Part shown: positions 13,924 to 21,736 of the stretch, piece by piece
Position numbering within the stretch: position 1 is the first letter of the stretch
Layout: each line of letters starts with the position of its first letter
Assembly: GCA_050945755.1 (NCBI GenBank)
Contig: JBMNTN010000032.1
Coordinates: 1-21,901 of the forward strand
Origin: JAQVXR01 sp050945755
GTDB taxonomy: Bacteria; Bacillota; Dehalobacteriia; Dehalobacteriales; Dehalobacteriaceae
Direction: 5' to 3'
DNA length: 21,901 nt
Notes under the pieces: generated by a model
Databases searched by the model: none
The model's input: only the letters and a program-made list of their open reading frames with translations
Told to the model about the DNA's origin: nothing
Translations under genes and position numbers: made by a program

Positions 13924-14526
13924 ATGAGTACCGGGCGACGGTTTTTGACAACTATTGCATTATTTCTGTTAATCTGCGGCTATTTTGGTTCCGGAGTAAT
14001 TGGGGCCGCCGGTCAGCCGGGGACGGAGGAAGACCCTCTGGTGACGAAAAGCTGGGTAGACCGCTATCTTGACCGAGAATTTGCTTTGGTTCAAGACGTT
14101 CTTTCCTCTCTGGATGCGCAGCTGCTTTCTTTAGATAACAAATTAGAAAGAATCAGTTCCTTTCCCATCATTCTCACCATTGGACAAGCTCACGCAAAGG
14201 TGGGAACCCGGGAATGTACTTTAGAAGCACCTCCCTTTATTACAGCCGGACGGACATACCTGCCTTTGCGGTTTGTCGGTGAAGCTTTTGGCACCCAGTT
14301 CCACTGGGACGGGGTTGCAAAGAAAATTACCTATCAAACCTCCCAAGGTATGGTGGAACTGGTGATTGGAGCAAATACCGCTAAAATCGGTACTGAGACA
14401 GTGCAACTGGATGCTCCGGCCCAGATTAAGAATGGCCGCACAGTCGTTCCTCTGCGCTTTGTCGGTGAATCTCTGGGCGCTTCCGTTACTTGGCACAATG
14501 AAACAAAGACTGTAGAAATTAGGTAG
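13924..14526 (+). CDS. Exported stalk-domain protein (copper amine oxidase N-terminal domain repeats)
   Basis: The 200-residue protein has a signal peptide (about 1-28), a DPLVTKSWVDRYLDREF segment (37-53) common in clostridial surface proteins, and a short coiled coil (about 54-78). Two stalk-domain repeats follow (about 83-138 and 144-200). Each carries the motif GRTxxPLRFVGExxG (109-123 and 171-185), exactly 62 residues apart. These domains are wall- or surface-associated modules and have no amine oxidase catalytic site, so enzymatic activity is not implied. ATG 13924 follows AAAGGAG at 7 nt. The stop is close to the following LCP gene, so the two are probably co-transcribed. Confidence 0.85.
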   Translation: MSTGRRFLTTIALFLLICGYFGSGVIGAAGQPGTEEDPLVTKSWVDRYLDREFALVQDVLSSLDAQLLSLDNKLERISSFPIILTIGQAHAKVGTRECTLEAPPFITAGRTYLPLRFVGEAFGTQFHWDGVAKKITYQTSQGMVELVIGANTAKIGTETVQLDAPAQIKNGRTVVPLRFVGESLGASVTWHNETKTVEIR

Positions 14527-14542
14527 ATTGGAGAAGTCTGAT

Positions 14543-15532
14543 ATGCCTGATCTGGAAGAAGAATTCTGGGGTAGTAAACCTTCAAAAACTAATAGCTGGA
14601 TGGTGGACGGCAACGTGAAATATTTTTTAACAGTATTGTTTTGTGCAGCCTCCTTTCTTTGGTTTGGCTTTAAACTTGCCTTTTTTATTCCCTTGGGGAT
14701 AACGGAGGCGAGGCCGATTGATCAGGCTCCCCATGAGCAGCCTGCCCCTGTGGAAGAAGATGAAAACATAGTTGTACTGGTTACCGGCAGCGATAAGAAC
14801 AAAAATGATGCTGGCCGGGCAGATACTTTGATGCTCGCTTTTCTGGATACGGAAAAGAAATCAGTCAACGTGCTCAGTATTCCCAGGGATACTTATGTTA
14901 GTATTCCCAATAGGGGGCGGACCAAGATTAATCATGCATACGCTTACGGCGGGATATCTCTTGCCAAAGAAACTGTAGAGGATTTTTTAGGCGTTTCGGT
15001 AGATAATTATGTTGATATTGATTTCCAAGGTTTTATCAGTTTGGTTGACGCTTTGGGCGGCGTTGAATATGATGTGGAAAAAAGAATGTATTACCCTGAG
15101 GAAAACATTAATCTCAAGGCCGGCCCCCAGCTTTTGGACGGAGAAGATGCTTTGGGGTATGTCCGTTATCGCAGCGACGGTATGGGAGATATCGGCCGGG
15201 TGAATCGCCAATTGGACTTTCTCCGGGTTCTTGCCGATCGAGTTTTAAGCCTAAGTACCCTGTGGAAAATACCAAAGCTGGTGGGCATCTTCCAGGATAA
15301 TGTGGAAACTGATTTTAACTTGGGAGAAATGCTTTTGCTGGCCAACAAATTTAAGAGTATTGACACCTCTCAGCTTAAAACCCAAATGCTTCCCGGTGAG
15401 GCGAAATATATTGACGGGGTGAGCTATTGGATCACGGATTCCGATGAGGTGCAGCAGGTGGTGGATCAGTTAACCGGGAAGGTACCTGAAGAAACGGAAG
15501 AAGAGCAAGAAGAACAGTCTGAGGGGAGTTAA
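14543..15532 (+). CDS. LCP-family (LytR-CpsA-Psr) cell-wall polymer ligase
   Basis: LCP enzymes move anionic glycopolymers such as teichoic acids from undecaprenyl carriers onto peptidoglycan at the outer membrane face. From ATG 14543 the protein has 329 residues: a cytoplasmic N terminus, one membrane helix (about 27-49) and an extracellular LCP domain (about 74-300). Key residues are all present: R92 and D94 (RADT), R115 and D116 (IPRDT), R208, R210 and D212 (YVRYRSD), and R219/R222 (GRVNRQ). The tail is strongly acidic (EETEEEQEEQ). ATG 14543 is preferred because GGAG lies 9 nt upstream. TTG 14528 in the same frame would add five residues. It lies 3 nt before the TagA homologue, which would supply its polymer substrate. 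Confidence 0.93.
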   Translation: MPDLEEEFWGSKPSKTNSWMVDGNVKYFLTVLFCAASFLWFGFKLAFFIPLGITEARPIDQAPHEQPAPVEEDENIVVLVTGSDKNKNDAGRADTLMLAFLDTEKKSVNVLSIPRDTYVSIPNRGRTKINHAYAYGGISLAKETVEDFLGVSVDNYVDIDFQGFISLVDALGGVEYDVEKRMYYPEENINLKAGPQLLDGEDALGYVRYRSDGMGDIGRVNRQLDFLRVLADRVLSLSTLWKIPKLVGIFQDNVETDFNLGEMLLLANKFKSIDTSQLKTQMLPGEAKYIDGVSYWITDSDEVQQVVDQLTGKVPEETEEEQEEQSEGS

Positions 15533-15535
15533 GAT

Positions 15536-16315
15536 ATGTCATCAATAAACGTCCTTGGCGTCCGAGTTGACCGGGTGGATATGATGGGTGCCCTCTGCCA
15601 AATAGATTCTTTTGTTAAAAAAGAAGGGCTCCACCATGTGATAACACTTAATGCGGAAATTATTTACCGTGCTCAATCAGACGAGAAGCTCAAAGAACTG
15701 ATAAATTCTGCCGATCTGGTAACTCCCGACGGGTCGGGGGTAGTTTGGGCGGCAGGTATTTTAGGAGAACCCTTAACAGAGAGGGTAACAGGGATTGACT
15801 TAATGGAGGAAATTTGCCGGCAAGCTCATCACAACGGTTGGAAGATCTACCTTTTGGGCGGCGCCCCAGGGATAGCGGATGAAGCAGCGGAAAAACTGCG
15901 CACCCGTTTTCCCAACATAAATATTGTCGGCACCCAACATGGCTATTTTCCAGAAAATGAAGAAGATGAGGTGCTTGCCCGGATTAAGGCAAAAGAGCCG
16001 GATATTATTTTCGTTGCCTTAGGCGCTCCCCGCCAGGAGTTTTGGATTCGAAAAAATAAGAGTCGCCTTTTAGCGAAAGTGGCAGTGGGCGTAGGCGGGA
16101 GTTTTGATGTGATCTCCGGCCGGATCAAAAGAGCTCCGGTCTGGATGCAGAAATTAAAACTGGAATGGCTTGCCCGTTTGATTAAAGAACCTTGGCGGGC
16201 AAAGCGGATGATGGCGCTGCCGAAATTTATGATTTCGGTGCTGAAAAGCAAGAGTCAGAAAAGTTCTCGGCCTGACGGGGATCAGAATAAAAAGAAAAAA
16301 AGGCGGTTGCCTTAA
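15536..16315 (+). CDS. tagA: WecG/TagA/CpsF-family glycosyltransferase
   Basis: TagA-type enzymes add ManNAc (or a similar sugar) to undecaprenyl-PP-GlcNAc, the second step of wall teichoic acid linkage-unit synthesis, on the inner membrane face. The 259-residue protein has T37 and N39 in ITLNAE, the proposed catalytic D65 in TPDGSG (63-68), and Q167 in GAPRQEFW (163-170). The C-terminal appendage has R214, R221 and R224 in the WLARL...WRAKR stretch. These positions agree with those I recall for Thermoanaerobacter italicus TagA. The end is very basic (KKKKRR), suited to membrane contact. The sugar is not fixed by sequence. A terminator follows. Confidence 0.92.
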   Translation: MSSINVLGVRVDRVDMMGALCQIDSFVKKEGLHHVITLNAEIIYRAQSDEKLKELINSADLVTPDGSGVVWAAGILGEPLTERVTGIDLMEEICRQAHHNGWKIYLLGGAPGIADEAAEKLRTRFPNINIVGTQHGYFPENEEDEVLARIKAKEPDIIFVALGAPRQEFWIRKNKSRLLAKVAVGVGGSFDVISGRIKRAPVWMQKLKLEWLARLIKEPWRAKRMMALPKFMISVLKSKSQKSSRPDGDQNKKKKRRLP

Positions 16316-16334
16316 ACGAAGATGGGAAAGTTGG

Positions 16335-16361
16335 ACGCAGCGTGAAACGTTGCGTTTTTTT
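16335..16361 (+). terminator. Intrinsic terminator after tagA
   Basis: ACGCAGCG (16335-16342) pairs with CGTTGCGT (16348-16355), 8 bp with one G-T wobble and a TGAAA loop. It runs into seven T (16355-16361). It ends the stalk-LCP-tagA transcript. Confidence 0.88.
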
Positions 16362-16418
16362 CTTTCCAAAATATTTTTAAATAATAGTACAGGGAAACCA
16401 TTTTAGGGAATATTTTAC

Positions 16419-16447
16419 TTTACATCTTAATAATATAAGCATAAAAT
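16419..16447 (+). promoter_or_regulatory. Sigma-A promoter of the marR-efflux operon
   Basis: TTTACA (16419-16424), exactly 17 nt, then TAAAAT (16442-16447) match the sigma-A consensus at 5 of 6 bases in each box. The predicted start is near 16454, giving a leader of about 45 nt before marR. Confidence 0.75.
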
Positions 16448-16462
16448 AGTAAGGAGCTAAAT

Positions 16463-16482
16463 AATTAACATATTAACTAATT
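16463..16482. promoter_or_regulatory. Candidate MarR operator
   Basis: AATTAACATATTAACTAATT is an imperfect 20-bp palindrome with AATTA/TAATT ends and a TTAA-CATA-TTAA core. It sits just downstream of the predicted transcript start and before the marR ribosome site. This position and size fit autorepression by a MarR dimer. Confidence 0.4.
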
Positions 16483-16498
16483 TTGACGGAGGTATCTC

Positions 16499-16975
16499 AT
16501 GAATAGCAATCTTTCAGTAAAACTGCCTGCTTATGCCTGGGTAAACACTCCTTCCGGGAAGCTGGTGGTGATGTTGGCAGCGACAACGGGAATGTTGGAA
16601 GGTTTTTTTAATCAATTTTTTGCCCGCTGGGGTTTAACCGAAACTAAATTTAATGCCCTGGTCCTTCTCTATAAAAAGGATGGGATGGCCTTGTGGGAAT
16701 TGGGGGAAGAAATGCTTGTAAGCAGGGCAAACATTACCGGCTTGATGGACCGGTTGGAACGCCGGGGGCTGGTAACCCGGGAGATCAATCCGGATGATCG
16801 GCGCAGTCTCACTGCTCGATTGACAACTAAAGCCCGGCAACTGGTGGAAGAAATTTTACCTGAGCTGGACAAGTTTAATAACAACGTGATGAAAGGACTG
16901 GACGGCGAAGAGAAACTGCTTCTGCTGAAATTGCTGAAAAAGCTGCAAGACGGAGCACTAAAGGAGAGGGAATGA
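16499..16975 (+). CDS. MarR-family transcriptional regulator
   Basis: The 158-residue protein has the MarR layout. Helices for dimerisation lie at both ends, with a winged helix-turn-helix at about 45-110. LWELGEEMLVSRANITGLMDRLERRGLV (65-92) covers the recognition helix. The wing REINPDDRRSLTARLT (94-109) carries the conserved DxRS-type motif. ATG 16499 follows GGAGG at 6 nt. It is the first gene of the efflux operon and overlaps the next gene by 4 nt (ATGA), so it most likely represses the operon and is released by a transported compound. The ligand is unknown. Confidence 0.93.
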   Translation: MNSNLSVKLPAYAWVNTPSGKLVVMLAATTGMLEGFFNQFFARWGLTETKFNALVLLYKKDGMALWELGEEMLVSRANITGLMDRLERRGLVTREINPDDRRSLTARLTTKARQLVEEILPELDKFNNNVMKGLDGEEKLLLLKLLKKLQDGALKERE

Positions 16976-18315
16976 TGAAAGCGCTCATAAAAATTTTTTC
17001 GATTTTATTAGGAACGGTTATTTTCTTTTCTGCAGCGCCTGCCCTGGCCCAGGAATTGCCGGAAGCAATAGAAATCACCCTGGCGGAAGCGATAGAAAGT
17101 ACGTTGGAAAATAATATAGATTTAAAACTATTGGAAAAGCAAATTGATGCCCGGAAACTGGATCGGGATATGGCTAATTTCTACAGCAAAAAACTGCAGG
17201 ATGTGGATGAAAAAATCCAAGACGCTTGGCGTGAACTAAGAGAAAAAAAGGCTGAGGTAGAACAATTAAAGCGTTCTGGTATGTGGGACCTTTTGCCGGA
17301 AACGGAACGAAGGAAAATCGAGAGCGGGATAAGCTCAGCTGAAGCAGAATTAAGGGCAAGTTCCCAGTATCGCATTAACAGCCTGGAGGATGCCCAAGTT
17401 ACCGAGCTATACCAGACCCAGGCTTACCTGGGGTTAAATGTCACCTTGCTGGGCTATGAAATTGCCGGAGAAAAATATGCTCTTTTAGCACGCCAGAAAT
17501 ATTATGATGTTTTAAAAGCCCAAAGAATGGTAGCAGTAAAAGAAATGGCCGTGAAAAGGGCGGAAGCCCAAGCGAAAATGGCTCGGGACAGTTTTGAGGC
17601 GGGATTTCGGGCTAAGGATGATATGTTGATGGCGGAAGCTCAGTGCAGTTTGTTGAAAGCCGATCTGGCCAATGCCCAAAATGACTTGGAACTTGCTCTG
17701 ATAGAACTGAAGAAGGTGATGTTTATTGATTTGGATACCCCGATTAAGCCGGTGGATGATTTTTCCCAAGTTACTGCTGTGCCCGACTTGGCATTAGGCC
17801 TGAAAAAAGCGTTGGAAAACCGGGTGGAGATCCAAAAAGCTGACATGGAGCTAACTGTTGCCCAAATTAATATGGAATTGGCCAATAGATACACCACTTC
17901 CAACACTTTTGACTACCGCCAGATAAAGCTTCAACTGGAAAATGCTGAGCTTACCCAAATACAACAAAAACAACTGGTTGAAGCCGAAGTGCGTGCTTCG
18001 TATCAGACGATGCTTGCTATAAAAAATATGCTGGATCAGGTAAAAAACAGCGCGGCACAGGCAAAAGAGGCTCTAGAAATAGCAATGTATCGCTATCAGG
18101 AAGGATATGGCATCCCAACTTCCGTTTTAAAATCTTTCAACATGGAAGATGCCGGGGGCACTATTTTTGAAGTACTGGCCGCCCAAGAGAAACTAAGTGA
18201 AGTGGAAGAAAAGGTTGTAGAAATAACATACGGTTATAACTTGGCGAAAACCAAATATGAAACAGATATCTGTTATCACCTTTGGGCCTCAGCAAGTGAG
18301 GAAAAAGAGGGATAG
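16972..18315 (+). CDS. TolC-like efflux protein, apparently without beta-barrel segments
   Basis: The 447-residue protein has a signal peptide (about 1-26, cleavage after ALA26). Two related halves are typical of outer membrane efflux proteins: ITLAEAIESTLENNIDLKLL (35-54) with YYDVLKAQ...FEAGFRAKDDMLMAEAQ (177-224), then ALENRVEIQKA (280-290) with the 338-430 helices. In ordinary TolC proteins each half holds a beta-hairpin of the barrel. Here the second half has only a short YTTSNTFDY stretch (307-315). The first half has a Glu/Lys/Arg-rich coiled-coil insert (about 72-140). It may be a helical tunnel or wall-spanning conduit in a cell that may lack an outer membrane. That reading is an inference. 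ATG 16972 or 16975 can start it. AAGGAG at 16961-16966 fits both. Confidence 0.8.
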   Translation: MMKALIKIFSILLGTVIFFSAAPALAQELPEAIEITLAEAIESTLENNIDLKLLEKQIDARKLDRDMANFYSKKLQDVDEKIQDAWRELREKKAEVEQLKRSGMWDLLPETERRKIESGISSAEAELRASSQYRINSLEDAQVTELYQTQAYLGLNVTLLGYEIAGEKYALLARQKYYDVLKAQRMVAVKEMAVKRAEAQAKMARDSFEAGFRAKDDMLMAEAQCSLLKADLANAQNDLELALIELKKVMFIDLDTPIKPVDDFSQVTAVPDLALGLKKALENRVEIQKADMELTVAQINMELANRYTTSNTFDYRQIKLQLENAELTQIQQKQLVEAEVRASYQTMLAIKNMLDQVKNSAAQAKEALEIAMYRYQEGYGIPTSVLKSFNMEDAGGTIFEVLAAQEKLSEVEEKVVEITYGYNLAKTKYETDICYHLWASASEEKEG

Positions 18316-18364
18316 TTAATCAAGGTAAAATCCGGTTTTCATGAGGGAGGGGACAAATATAATT

Positions 18365-19486
18365 ATGAAAAAAAATTATGCTGTTATCTCATACATAATA
18401 ATCCCGGCTTTGCTAATTGTTTCCTGTCTTGCCGGTGGCTGCAGCAGGGCTAATGCTTCGACCGGAGGATTTGACCCGCGTCATGGTTTGGTGGTTAAGG
18501 GTAATGTAGAATGCGCTGAGGTTGATTTAAATACGAAAATTGCGGGGAAGATCGCCCGTGTCTTTGTGGAAGAAGGCCAAACGGTTGATGCAGGAGACCT
18601 AATTGCCGAAATTGACAATAGCCAACTTCTTGCCAAGAAGGCACAGGTAGAGGCCCAGGTTAAGATGGCCAAGGATGCGGTGGAACTACAAAAGAAAATC
18701 GCTGATGCCAATATTGAACAGGCAACCGGCGCATATCAAGCAGCCCAAGCCCAGTTGGAAAAAGCTCAGTCCGGAGCCCGCTCTCAGGAATTGGAGCAGG
18801 CGAAAGCTTATTATGAAATGATGGAAAAAACTTATCAGCGGGTAAAGAACCTACATGAGAAAGGGGCTATTCCCACTCAGAAAAAGGATGAGGTAGAGAC
18901 TCAACTGAAAGTGGCAAAGGAACAGTATTCTCTCGCTCAGGAAGGTGCCCGAACTCAAGATATTGCCGCCGCTCAGGGACTGGCCAGCCAAGCCGCCGGA
19001 GCGTTGAGTGCGGCAAATGCCGGTAAGATGCAGGTGCAGCTTGCTGAGGAAAAATATCAGGAAGCTCTGGCCGGTTTGGAAGAAATCAACTCCCTGATTA
19101 ATGATACAAAAATTATTGCGCCGAAAAACGGGACGGTGGTGGAGCTAAACTGTCAAGAGGGGGAACTGGTATCTACCGGCATGCCCCTTGCCGTAATTGC
19201 TGATCTTGCCAATCCGACAATTAAACTCAGTATTTTTGAAACAGATTTATCTCAAATCACGATTGGGCAGAAAGTGAAAATCAGATTTAACAGTACAGGG
19301 GATAAAACCTTTGACGGGACGGTGAAAAGAATTTCCGCCAAACCTCATTTTGCCGCTCAGTCGGCGACAAACAATGAGGAGGATGATATTTTGGCCTATG
19401 AGGTAAAGGTTGATCTAGGTGATCTAGGCGGGGAACAGGTCTACCCGGGCATGACTGCTTATGTCCAGTTCACTGCTCGATCCTAG
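18365..19486 (+). CDS. HlyD/YbhG-type membrane fusion protein, predicted lipoprotein
   Basis: This adaptor would link the permeases to the TolC-like protein. From ATG 18365 it has 373 residues. The signal peptide ends in LIVSC21 or LAGGC26, both acceptable lipoprotein processing sites, so lipid anchoring is likely. Residues about 52-85 hold the first half of the lipoyl domain (IAGKIARVFVEEGQTVDAG). A long coiled-coil hairpin rich in Ala, Gln and Lys spans about 87-245, with the repeated QSGARSQ and QEGARTQ turns. The second lipoyl half (IIAPKNGTVVE) and beta-barrel domain follow. ATG 18365 is chosen because GGGAGGGG (18345-18352) and the signal peptide support it. An upstream ATG at 18341 would lie before the ribosome site. 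Confidence 0.9.
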   Translation: MKKNYAVISYIIIPALLIVSCLAGGCSRANASTGGFDPRHGLVVKGNVECAEVDLNTKIAGKIARVFVEEGQTVDAGDLIAEIDNSQLLAKKAQVEAQVKMAKDAVELQKKIADANIEQATGAYQAAQAQLEKAQSGARSQELEQAKAYYEMMEKTYQRVKNLHEKGAIPTQKKDEVETQLKVAKEQYSLAQEGARTQDIAAAQGLASQAAGALSAANAGKMQVQLAEEKYQEALAGLEEINSLINDTKIIAPKNGTVVELNCQEGELVSTGMPLAVIADLANPTIKLSIFETDLSQITIGQKVKIRFNSTGDKTFDGTVKRISAKPHFAAQSATNNEEDDILAYEVKVDLGDLGGEQVYPGMTAYVQFTARS

Positions 19487-19499
19487 ACGGTGTTAAAAT

Positions 19500-20636
19500 A
19501 TGATGAAAACAATTATTAATAATGAAATTAAAAGTATTTTCTCCAGTCCCTGGAAGGCAACCCTATTTTTTATTGTTCCTTTAGTTATCACCGTCTATTT
19601 TGGTGTTATTTTTCAGGATGGGATAATCGGTCATGCCCGTACGGTGTTGGTGGACCAAGATGGTTCTTCTCTAAGCCGTTCCCTCCTGCGGGAATTTCGC
19701 TCAAACCGGGGCTTTGATATTGTCTGGGAGTTAGACGATGTGTCCTTGGCAGAGCAGCTTGTGCACCGGGAAGCAGCCGATGTAATTGTTGCCGTTCCCC
19801 CGGGATTTGCCGCTGATCTCAAACAGGGAAAGAGCCCTGCTCTCTTACTGATCGCTGATGCCGGTAATATGGCTATTTCTTCAAATGCTTTAAAAAAAGC
19901 AAATGAAATTATTCTCACATTCAGTACCGGGGCAGAGATCCAAAGACTGGAGGGAAAAGGCTTTCTTCCCGCTCAAGCGGAAAACATTGCCCTGCCTTTA
20001 CGCTTTCAATACCGTCAGGTGGGGAATCCTTCAGGCAGTTTTTACGACTTCCTCCTCTGGGGGCTGATTGGAGCGGTGGGGCATTTCCCCATGATGCTTT
20101 TTGCCGTAACTTCATTATCCAAAGAAGAAGAGAGCCAAGGATCAAAGACGGTGCTAGGAAAAATTGCCGCATACACCTTGTTGGGGACAACGGAGCTGCT
20201 TTCCTGTATTCTTTTAGGGACTGCTCTTTTCCCTTTAAGCTTTTATGGCAGCATCATGGCTTTAGTTCTTTTGACCTTCGTTTTTGCTTTAGCTATAGCG
20301 GCCATGGGGCTGTTTCTTTCCGTGATCATGCCCAACCATGTTTTAGCATCTCAGGCAGGTGTCGTGGTGGTGCTGCCTGCTCTTCTTTTGTCCGGGCATA
20401 CCTGGCCTTTAAGCGGGTTTCCTTGGTTCATCAAAATACTGGGCTTGGCGGAACCCCTTACATACTATATTAATCCCTTGCGGGATCTGGCTTTAAGCCA
20501 AAATCCAGGCTTATCTTATGGGCAGGGTCTCATCGTGTTGGCTGTTATGGCCTTTGGTTACGGAGGGGCGGCCGCCTTGATATCAGGCAGGAGAAAGAAG
20601 GTGGCTCAATGGAAACAAGAAATTTTACCCAGCTGA
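19500..20636 (+). CDS. ABC-2-type transport permease, first of a pair
   Basis: The 378-residue permease has one N-terminal membrane helix (about 19-38), a large extracytoplasmic domain (about 40-180, with VDQDGSSLSRS at 51-61, VPPGF and LEGKGFL at 150-156), and about five C-terminal helices. A GHTWPLSGFPWF loop lies at 299-310. This is the layout of YbhR/YbhS-like drug export permeases. There is no Walker motif, so an ATPase must come from elsewhere if the system is a true ABC exporter. The C-terminal tail (RRKKVAQWK) is cytoplasmic and basic. ATG 19500 or 19503 starts it, with a weak ribosome site, 13 nt after the adaptor gene. It overlaps the next gene by 28 nt. Confidence 0.88.
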   Translation: MMKTIINNEIKSIFSSPWKATLFFIVPLVITVYFGVIFQDGIIGHARTVLVDQDGSSLSRSLLREFRSNRGFDIVWELDDVSLAEQLVHREAADVIVAVPPGFAADLKQGKSPALLLIADAGNMAISSNALKKANEIILTFSTGAEIQRLEGKGFLPAQAENIALPLRFQYRQVGNPSGSFYDFLLWGLIGAVGHFPMMLFAVTSLSKEEESQGSKTVLGKIAAYTLLGTTELLSCILLGTALFPLSFYGSIMALVLLTFVFALAIAAMGLFLSVIMPNHVLASQAGVVVVLPALLLSGHTWPLSGFPWFIKILGLAEPLTYYINPLRDLALSQNPGLSYGQGLIVLAVMAFGYGGAAALISGRRKKVAQWKQEILPS

Positions 20637-21736
20637 TCAAAGCAGAAATATTTTCCTTGCCTCGAAACGGGATTCTCATTTTCAATGCCTGCTGTCTGGT
20701 GGTGCTGGTCTTCCTCATTGGTTTTATTTACGATATGGGGGTATTGGGCCGTATCCCCACGGTTATCGCCGATCTTGATTCTTCATCGGCAAGCCGCAAT
20801 ATTACCCAACAGTTTATCGAAAGTGATAAATTTGCCGTGACTCGGGCGGACAGTCCGTCCGCCGTATTAGATCAGGTTAACAAAGGAGAAGCAGCAGTGG
20901 GGTTGGTCCTTCCTCCCGGTTTATCCGAGGATTTTAAAAGGCAGCGAGGTGCGGAGGTGCTTTTAATAATCAACGGTACCAATTATATTGTAGCCAACAC
21001 TGCTTATGCCAAAGCCAGCGAGATTCTCCAAACCTTAAATGCCGGGATTGCCATTAAGACACTGGAGGGAAAAGGTTTTTTGTCTCAAGAAGCCCAAAAA
21101 ACAGTGCAGGCAATCAAACTTGAACAAAAAATCCTCTATAACCCAGACTACAACTATGCCTATTATCTAACCTATGGAGTGCTGGGCGTCGGTGTTTTCA
21201 GTCTGCTCATGTCAGCAATCAGCGTTACTCTTTCCCGCCAAGGCAAGAGTAAGGGTTTCACTGCTAGTGAACTGGCTGCCAAATTAATTGTCTACGGCGG
21301 ATTTGCCTGCATTATGACAAATGTTATTTTCCGCCTGGCCCAAGTGATTTTCAAACTACCGGCAAAAGGTTTCTTAGGCGGCTTTTTTGGCTTGACATTT
21401 TTTTACGGGTATTTAATCGTACTTTTTGCCCTGCTTCTTTGGGTGGTTGCCGTGGATGAGGTGCGCATCTTTCAGGCCGGTGTTTTTTTTGCCACTCCCC
21501 TGTTTTTTATTACAGGTTACACCTGGCCCTTGGAAAGTATCCCCTGGTTTATGCATTTTTTGTATTGGCTTTGTCCTTTTACCCCTTTCTTAAACGGGGT
21601 CCGGGCATCTTTAGTCATGGGAGCAGGTTATCAGGTTGTTTTTAAATATATGCTGTGGGAACTGGCTTTAATAGCTGTTTATTTGCCGATAGTATGGCTG
21701 GTGTATAAGAAAAGATTAGTAATTTGTCGGAAATAA
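20609..21736 (+). CDS. ABC-2-type transport permease, second of a pair
   Basis: The 375-residue permease has the same plan as its neighbour: N-terminal helix (about 22-42), extracytoplasmic domain (about 45-182) and five or six C-terminal helices. Shared landmarks show that the two arose by duplication: ADLDSSSASRN (54-64), LPPGL, LEGKGFL (152-158) and GYTWPLESIPWF (303-314). The pair probably forms a heterodimeric channel. The start ATG 20609 lies inside the upstream gene, with AAGGTGG in front, so translation is coupled. It is the last gene of the operon seen here, and no ATPase follows before the window ends. Confidence 0.88.
   Translation: METRNFTQLIKAEIFSLPRNGILIFNACCLVVLVFLIGFIYDMGVLGRIPTVIADLDSSSASRNITQQFIESDKFAVTRADSPSAVLDQVNKGEAAVGLVLPPGLSEDFKRQRGAEVLLIINGTNYIVANTAYAKASEILQTLNAGIAIKTLEGKGFLSQEAQKTVQAIKLEQKILYNPDYNYAYYLTYGVLGVGVFSLLMSAISVTLSRQGKSKGFTASELAAKLIVYGGFACIMTNVIFRLAQVIFKLPAKGFLGGFFGLTFFYGYLIVLFALLLWVVAVDEVRIFQAGVFFATPLFFITGYTWPLESIPWFMHFLYWLCPFTPFLNGVRASLVMGAGYQVVFKYMLWELALIAVYLPIVWLVYKKRLVICRK

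Noticed and set aside
18341..18364. ATG 18341 as start of the HlyD-type adaptor
   Set aside because: The ribosome site GGGAGGGG lies after this codon, and the hydrophobic signal peptide begins at ATG 18365.
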